The position numbers were made by a program, and so were the translations under genes. Shown here piece by piece: positions 58,597 to 64,000 of a stretch of DNA of 64,000 nt. Origin of the DNA: JAJEAD01 sp965221555 (GTDB taxonomy: Bacteria; Pseudomonadota; Gammaproteobacteria; HK1); assembly GCA_965221555.1 (NCBI GenBank), contig OZ244895.1, positions 2,666,001 to 2,730,000 of the forward strand, read 5' to 3'. Each line of letters opens with the position of its first letter. Position 1 is the stretch's first letter. Below the pieces are notes generated by a model. The model saw only the letters and a program-made list of their open reading frames with translations, had not been told where the DNA came from and ran no database searches.

Positions 58597-61383
58597 ATGG
58601 CGGAACCCTCGCTCCTTAACGGTGTGAACGCCGCCTGGGTCGAGACTCTTTACGAGTCCTGGCTCAACGACCCGGCCAGCGTCGATGGCGATTGGCGCGC
58701 CTGTTTCGAGGGCCTCGACCAGGCGGGCGAGACCTCCACCGCCCCGACGCGCCTCCCCTCCGAGAGCCTCTCGGAAGTCGCGGCGAAGCAGGCGAAGGTG
58801 CTGCAGCTCATCAGCGCTCTGCGCTACCGCGGTCATCAGGAAGCCGACCTCGACCCCCTCGGGCTCTACGAAGAGCTGTACGAGCGCCCCTCCATTCCCG
58901 ACACGAATCCGGAGTACTACGGGTTCGACGATGCGGACATGCGCCGCACCTTCAACACCGGCTCGGTGTACATGGCCCCCGAGGCGACGCTCGAGGAAAT
59001 CTGCTCCCTGCTGCGCGACACCTACTCGCGCAGTATCGGCACCGAGCTCACCCACGTCTCGTCGACCGAGCAGAAGCGCTGGGTGCAGGAGCGCCTGGAG
59101 CGTACCCGCGGCCGGCCGAACTTCGACCACGCCAAGAAGCGCAATATCCTCCACTGGATCACTGCGGCGCGAACGCTCGAGGAGTACCTGCACCGCAAGT
59201 ACGTGGGGCAGAAGCGTTTCTCTCTCGAAGGCGGCGAGAACCTCATCCCGATGCTCGACGAGGTCATACAGCGCGCCGGCACGCAAGGCGTGCGCGAGGC
59301 GATCATCGGCATGGCGCACCGGGGTCGGCTCAACGTGCTCGTCAACATTCTCGGCAAGCACCCCAAGACTCTCTTCGGCGAGTTCGAAGGGAAGATCGAG
59401 GTCGGGTCCGGCTCCGGCGACGTGAAGTATCACCTCGGCTTTTCTTCCGACGTGGAAACCCCCGGTGGCCCGATGCACCTCGTGCTCGCCTTCAACCCCT
59501 CCCACCTGGAGATCATCAACCCGGTGGTGGAAGGGTCGGTGCGGGCGCGCCAGGAGCGCCGGGGCGACGAGGAGCAGACCGCGGTGCTGCCGATACTCGT
59601 GCACGGCGACGCCGCGTTCGCCGGACAAGGCGTGGTGACCGAGACTCTGAACCTCTCCGAGACCCGCGGCTACAGCACCGGGGGCACCATCCACGTCATC
59701 GTGAACAACCAGATCGGGTTCACGACCAGCGATCCCCGCGACACCCGCTCCACTCTCTACTGCACCGATGTCGCCAAGCTGGTGCAGGCGCCGATCTTCC
59801 ATGTCAACGGCAACGATGCCGAGGCCGCGGTGTTCGTGGCGCAGCTCGCCCTCGACTTCCGCATGCGTTTCAAGAAGGACGTGGTGCTCGACCTCGTGTG
59901 CTATCGCCGTTGGGGCCACAACGAGTCCGACGAGCCGCTCGCCACCCAGCCCGTGATGTACAAGAAGGTCCGCGATCAGAAAGGACCGCGCCGCACCTAC
60001 GCCGATCAGCTCATCTCCGAGGGGGTTATCCGGGAAAACGAGTACGAGGAATGGTCCGAGACCCATCACTCGGCGCTCGAACAGAACCACGTGATGTCCC
60101 GCCCTCTCGTGCCCGATCATCCGCAGGAGTTCATCGCCGACTGGACCCCCTATTTCGGCACCCACTGGCGCGACCCGGCCGACACCACCATCCCGCTCGA
60201 AAAGATCGAGGCGCTGGGGACGGCGATGTGCCGCTACCCCGGGGAATTCGAGCTACACCGCAGTGTGCAACGCATCCTCGATGCGCGCCTGGAGATGGCC
60301 CGCGGCGAACGACCGATGGACTGGGGCTTCGCGGAGAACCTCGCCTACGCGAGCCTGCTCGACAACGGCTACTCGGTACGCCTCTCGGGCCAGGACAGCC
60401 AGCGCGGCACCTTCTTCCACCGTCACGCGGTGCTCCACAACCAGAAACGCCGCGGCACGCACACTCCGCTCGAGCATCTCGGCCCGGACCAGCCGAGCTT
60501 TCGCGTCATCAACTCGCTCCTTTCCGAGGAGGCGGTGCTCGCCTTCGAGTACGGATTCGCGACCGCCGAGCCGGAGGCGTTGACGATCTGGGAAGCGCAG
60601 TTCGGCGATTTCGCCAACGGCGCCCAGGTCGTGATCGATCAGTTCCTGAGCTCCTGCGAATCCAAATGGGGACGCTACTGCGGACTCGTGATGTTTCTGC
60701 CCCACGGGTACGACGGGCAGGGACCGGAGCACTCCTCGGCGCGCCTGGAGCGCTACCTCCAGCTCTGCGCCGACGACAACATGCAGGTGTGCGTGCCGAG
60801 CACCCCCGCCCAGATGTTCCATCTGCTGCGGCGCCAGATGCTGCGACCCTACCGACGTCCCCTTGTCGTGATGACTCCCAAGAGCCTGCTGCGCCACCGC
60901 GTCGCGACCTCGCCTCGCGGCGCGCTCACCGAGGGCGGATTCGAGCTGCTCATCGACGAAATCGACCCCATCGATCCCGAGCAGGTAACCAGGCTGGTGC
61001 TGTGCACGGGCAAGGTCTACTACGACCTGGTGGAGAAACGACGCGAGCACCGTCTCGACCACATCGCCATCGTGCGCGTCGAGCAGCTCTACCCCTTCCC
61101 GGAAGACGAGATCAAGAACATCATCGCGCGCTACCCCAAGGCGCACGAGATCTGCTGGACCCAGGAAGAGCCGCGCAACCAGGGCACCTGGTTCTTCATG
61201 CTCTCCCGCCGGCACCTCGCGGGGCTGATTGGAAAGCACCACCGGCTGAGCTACGCGGGGCGCACCTACTCAGCCTCCCCCGCCGCCGGTTACCTGAACG
61301 TGCACCTGGCCGAGCAGCGCGAGCTGGTCAACACCGCGCTTGCGCTCGACACCGAGAGCACGAAGCAGCGCATGAGCGCCTGA
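58597..61383 (+). CDS. sucA: 2-oxoglutarate dehydrogenase E1 component
   Basis: 928 residues, starting MAEPSLLNGVNAAWVETLYESW, eight bases after GAAGGAG. The N-terminal lid helix is followed by the thiamine diphosphate domain: GMAHRGRLNVLVNILGKHP, HGDAAFAGQGVVTETLNLS, VNNQIGFTTSD, CYRRWGHNESDEP. The transketolase-like C-terminal half contains RGTFFHRHAVLHNQK and GFATAEPEALTIWEAQFGDF. It decarboxylates 2-oxoglutarate. It sits 13 bp before sucB in a sucA-sucB-lpd operon. Confidence 0.97.
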   Translation: MAEPSLLNGVNAAWVETLYESWLNDPASVDGDWRACFEGLDQAGETSTAPTRLPSESLSEVAAKQAKVLQLISALRYRGHQEADLDPLGLYEELYERPSIPDTNPEYYGFDDADMRRTFNTGSVYMAPEATLEEICSLLRDTYSRSIGTELTHVSSTEQKRWVQERLERTRGRPNFDHAKKRNILHWITAARTLEEYLHRKYVGQKRFSLEGGENLIPMLDEVIQRAGTQGVREAIIGMAHRGRLNVLVNILGKHPKTLFGEFEGKIEVGSGSGDVKYHLGFSSDVETPGGPMHLVLAFNPSHLEIINPVVEGSVRARQERRGDEEQTAVLPILVHGDAAFAGQGVVTETLNLSETRGYSTGGTIHVIVNNQIGFTTSDPRDTRSTLYCTDVAKLVQAPIFHVNGNDAEAAVFVAQLALDFRMRFKKDVVLDLVCYRRWGHNESDEPLATQPVMYKKVRDQKGPRRTYADQLISEGVIRENEYEEWSETHHSALEQNHVMSRPLVPDHPQEFIADWTPYFGTHWRDPADTTIPLEKIEALGTAMCRYPGEFELHRSVQRILDARLEMARGERPMDWGFAENLAYASLLDNGYSVRLSGQDSQRGTFFHRHAVLHNQKRRGTHTPLEHLGPDQPSFRVINSLLSEEAVLAFEYGFATAEPEALTIWEAQFGDFANGAQVVIDQFLSSCESKWGRYCGLVMFLPHGYDGQGPEHSSARLERYLQLCADDNMQVCVPSTPAQMFHLLRRQMLRPYRRPLVVMTPKSLLRHRVATSPRGALTEGGFELLIDEIDPIDPEQVTRLVLCTGKVYYDLVEKRREHRLDHIAIVRVEQLYPFPEDEIKNIIARYPKAHEICWTQEEPRNQGTWFFMLSRRHLAGLIGKHHRLSYAGRTYSASPAAGYLNVHLAEQRELVNTALALDTESTKQRMSA

Positions 61384-61396
61384 CGAGAACACACGC

Positions 61397-62734
61397 ATGC
61401 TGATCGACGTGAAAGTGCCAGTACTGGCGGAATCCGTCCCCGACGCGACCCTGCTTGACTGGAAGAAGCGCGAAGGCGAAGCGGTCGCCAAGAACGAGAT
61501 CCTGATCGAGCTGGAGACGGACAAGGTGGTGCTGGAGGTTCCCGCTCCGCACGCGGGAGTGCTGGCGGAGATCGTCCACCGCGACGGGGACACGGTGCAA
61601 AGCGAGGACGTGCTCGCCCGGATCGATACCGAGGCGAGCGGGGCCAGCGCCGCCCCGGCCGCCGCCCCCTCCTCCGACGCGGCCACGGGCGCGCCGGCGC
61701 CGCAGAGCACGGGTGGCGCGGAAGACGCGCCCGCCCCCGCGCATGGCGATGAGGCTCCGGCCTCCTCGTCCGCACCGCGCCCCAGCCCCGCTGCGCGCAA
61801 GGCGGCCGCGGAGCGCGGGATAGACCTCGCCCGGGTCGCCGGCACCGGGCGCGACGGGCGCATCACCAAGGAGGACGTGCTCGCGCACGACCCGAAGGCA
61901 GGAGCAAGCGAGAAGGCTGCCCCGGCCGGCGCCCCGGAGCCCGCCCTCGCGCCGCCCGCGCCCGCGAAGGCCGCCGAGTCCGCCGCCTCGGAGCCGGCCC
62001 CGAGACCTTCGTCTCCCTCCGAGACGCCAGGAGGACGCGTCGAACGGCGGGAGAAGATGAGCCGCCTGCGCGCGCGCGTCGCCGAGCGCCTCAAGGAGGC
62101 GCAGAACCGCGCCGCCATCCTCACCACCTTCAACGAGGTGGACATGGGGCCGGTGATGGCGATGCGCCAGCGCTACCGCGACGACTTTGAGAAGGCCCAC
62201 GGCGTGCGGCTCGGCTTCATGTCCTTCTTCGCAAGAGCGGCGGTACGGGCCCTGCAACGCATTCCCGCCGTCAACGCGTACATCGAGGGGCCGGATATCG
62301 TCTACCACGATTACTGCGACATCGGCGTAGCGGTGGGATCGCCACGGGGGCTGGTGGTGCCGATCCTGCGCAACGTCGAAGGCATGTCCTTTGCGCAGAT
62401 CGAGTCGCAGATCGCCGACTTCGGCGCGCGGGCCCGCGAGGGCACGCTCCGCGTCGAGGAGATGAGCGGGGGCACCTTCACCATCTCCAACGGCGGCGTA
62501 TTCGGCTCGCTTCTCTCGACCCCGATTCTCAACCCGCCTCAGAGCGCCATCCTCGGCATGCACAAGACCGAGGAGCGCCCGGTCGTCGTCGACGGCGAGG
62601 TGGTGGTGCGGCCGATGATGTACCTCGCCCTCTCCTACGATCACCGCATCATCGATGGGCGCGAAGCGGTGGTCTTCCTGGTCACCATCAAGGAAGCGAT
62701 CGAAGACCCGGCGCGCCTGCTGCTCGACGTTTGA
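61397..62734 (+). CDS. sucB: Dihydrolipoyllysine-residue succinyltransferase (E2)
   Basis: 445 residues. The lipoyl domain has the lipoyl-Lys at 43 (IELETDKVVLEVP). An Ala/Pro-rich linker is followed by the peripheral-subunit-binding domain (RKAAAERGIDLARVAGTGRD), a second linker and the catalytic domain ending LALSYDHRIIDGREAV with the active His. It transfers succinyl to CoA. The linkers are unusually Ala/Ser/Pro-rich. It is the second gene of the operon. Confidence 0.97.
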   Translation: MLIDVKVPVLAESVPDATLLDWKKREGEAVAKNEILIELETDKVVLEVPAPHAGVLAEIVHRDGDTVQSEDVLARIDTEASGASAAPAAAPSSDAATGAPAPQSTGGAEDAPAPAHGDEAPASSSAPRPSPAARKAAAERGIDLARVAGTGRDGRITKEDVLAHDPKAGASEKAAPAGAPEPALAPPAPAKAAESAASEPAPRPSSPSETPGGRVERREKMSRLRARVAERLKEAQNRAAILTTFNEVDMGPVMAMRQRYRDDFEKAHGVRLGFMSFFARAAVRALQRIPAVNAYIEGPDIVYHDYCDIGVAVGSPRGLVVPILRNVEGMSFAQIESQIADFGARAREGTLRVEEMSGGTFTISNGGVFGSLLSTPILNPPQSAILGMHKTEERPVVVDGEVVVRPMMYLALSYDHRIIDGREAVVFLVTIKEAIEDPARLLLDV

Positions 62735-62843
62735 GCGTCCGGCCGGCACGCCGCGGACCGCTGCCGCCACCCGCTTCGGGCGAGACCGGCGGGATGCGCC
62801 ACGCGATCGTTTCGAGCCCTGCCGCCTCGCAATGGAGCAACCC

Positions 62844-64000
62844 ATGAAGGAATTCGATGTCGTGGTGATCGGCGCCGGTCCGGGCGGTTACGTTGCCGCG
62901 ATCCGCTGCGCCCAGCTCGGGTTGCGCACCGCATGCGTGGACCGGTGGCGAGACGGCAAGGGCCGGCCGGTGCTGGGCGGCACCTGCCTCAACGTGGGCT
63001 GCATACCCTCCAAGGCCCTCCTCGATTCCTCTCACCACTACCACAACCTCCAGCACCTGCTCCCCTCCCACGGCATTCGCGTACGGGAAGCGTCGATCGA
63101 CGTCACCGCCATGCAGGCGCGCAAGGAGAAGGTGGTCAGCACCTTGACCCGCGGCATCGCGGGCCTGTTCAAGAAGAACCGGGTGCAGTGGTTCCAGGGC
63201 GAGGGCGCTCTCGTTTCCGGAAACCAGGTGGAGGTCACTCCGGCCGGAGGGGGGGAAGCCGAGGTGCTGGCGGCGCGCAACATCATCGTCGCGACCGGCT
63301 CTAGCCCGATCGAGCTGCCGATGGCAAAGACCGACGGCGAGCGCATCGTCGACAACGAGGGGGCGCTCGCGTTCACGGAAGTGCCCCGGCGCCTGGGGAT
63401 CATCGGAGCGGGCGTGATCGGGCTCGAGCTCGGCAGCGTGTGGCGGCGTCTCGGGGCCGAGGTCACGCTGCTCGAAGCGCTCGACGATTTCCTCGTCGCC
63501 GCCGACCGAGAGGTCGCGGCAGCCGCCCTCGCCTCCTTTACCGCCCAGGGACTCGACATCCGTCTCGGCACCATGGTCACCGCGACCGAGGTCGGACCGG
63601 ACGGCGTGCGGGTCACCTGCCGCAAGGACGGTGCGGACGAGACATTCGAGTTCGACCGGCTGGTGGTCGCGGTCGGCCGCCGGGCGGAGAAGGAAGGACT
63701 CCGGACCGAGGCGGTGGGTCTTCGCCTCGACGCGGCCGGGCGCATCGAGGTCGACGCCCGGTGCCGCACTTCGGTGGAGGGGGTCTACGCCATCGGCGAT
63801 GCGGTGGCGGGCCCCATGCTCGCCCACAAGGCATCCGAGGAAGGCATGGCGGTCGCCGAGCACATCGCGGGCGAGGCCGTCGAGATCGATCACGGGCTCG
63901 TGCCTTTCGTCATCTACACCCACCCCGAGGTCGCGTGGGTCGGCAAGACCGAGGCCGAGCTGAAGGGCGCGGGCATCGCGTACCGCGCCGGCGCCTTTCC
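62844..64000 (+). CDS. lpd: Dihydrolipoyl dehydrogenase, 5' part (runs off the window)
   Basis: E3 component shared by 2-oxo acid dehydrogenases; 386 residues visible, frame open at the right edge. FAD motif FDVVVIGAGPGGYVAAIRCAQLG. Redox disulfide in GGTCLNVGCIPSKALL (Cys48 and Cys53). NAD motif LGIIGAGVIGLELGSVW. The insertion DRWRDGKGRPVLG before the disulfide is common in proteobacterial E3. It lies 109 bp after sucB on the same strand and completes the cluster. Confidence 0.95.
   Translation, partial: MKEFDVVVIGAGPGGYVAAIRCAQLGLRTACVDRWRDGKGRPVLGGTCLNVGCIPSKALLDSSHHYHNLQHLLPSHGIRVREASIDVTAMQARKEKVVSTLTRGIAGLFKKNRVQWFQGEGALVSGNQVEVTPAGGGEAEVLAARNIIVATGSSPIELPMAKTDGERIVDNEGALAFTEVPRRLGIIGAGVIGLELGSVWRRLGAEVTLLEALDDFLVAADREVAAAALASFTAQGLDIRLGTMVTATEVGPDGVRVTCRKDGADETFEFDRLVVAVGRRAEKEGLRTEAVGLRLDAAGRIEVDARCRTSVEGVYAIGDAVAGPMLAHKASEEGMAVAEHIAGEAVEIDHGLVPFVIYTHPEVAWVGKTEAELKGAGIAYRAGAF

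Overview
The window is high-GC bacterial chromosome, most likely from a gammaproteobacterium or close relative. The basis is the dnaX-ybaB-recR block (1-2489), an SRP RNA of 4.5S type near 55.8 kb, an AmpG-like permease, and a TCA block gltA-mdh divergent from sucA-sucB-lpd (55951-64000). Genus cannot be named from the sequence. Genes are dense, with many ATGA/GTGA overlaps.

Layout. 1-2489: recombination/replication genes (minus). 2771-6600: hydantoinase/oxoprolinase pair hyuB-hyuA (plus). 6742-13356: complete heterotetrameric sarcosine oxidase operon soxB-soxD-soxA-soxG followed by an extra FAD oxidoreductase (minus), with a promoter and a GntR-like palindrome in front. 13541: tRNA-Ser(GGA) with its own terminator. 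13752-18012: a Rieske oxygenase, a methyltransferase and a DgcA-like flavin demethylase. 18559-20818: class II aldolase and CaiB/BaiF CoA transferase. 20840-24775: an accessory, visibly lower-GC segment with a DUF4258/DUF2283 pair, a CocE/NonD hydrolase, an HNH endonuclease and a CoA-transferase tail remnant. 24834-30371: peptide-type ABC transporter with divergent substrate-binding protein and a fused double ATPase. 30372-31016: a scar with a truncated Fic gene and a dead tyrosine-integrase tail. 31301-38526: lipoprotein hydrolase, enolase-superfamily enzyme, alpha/beta hydrolase, 2OG-Fe(II) oxygenase, ChrA transporter and membrane desaturase. 39237-46211: trimethylamine dehydrogenase-like enzyme, MFS transporter and pyruvate carboxylase. 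46383-51290: nucleotidyltransferase, second CocE hydrolase, AmpG-like permease and a membrane LytTR regulator. 52015-55628: RhuM-Fic protein, orphan VapB antitoxin, second Rieske oxygenase and an SDR. 55788-64000: SRP RNA and TCA genes.

The theme is stripping methyl groups from small N-methylated compounds. SoxBDAG turns sarcosine into glycine. A DgcA-like protein could supply sarcosine from dimethylglycine. Two Rieske proteins carry the E-x-Y-H metal motif typical of quaternary-ammonium oxygenases. A TMADH-like protein keeps the flavin-linking Cys and the 4Fe-4S cysteines. HyuA/HyuB could feed sarcosine from N-methylhydantoin. Substrates are inferred from family and neighbours.

The least ordinary finding is a roughly 185-bp non-coding element with about 24-bp terminal inverted repeats ending in TA (15782-15966; second copy 38603-38786; degenerate relative near 19.3 kb). 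One copy sits between convergent genes and supplies both stop codons. Other notable points are a vapB whose toxin gene is missing, the Fic/integrase scar, and the DUF4258/DUF2283 pair.
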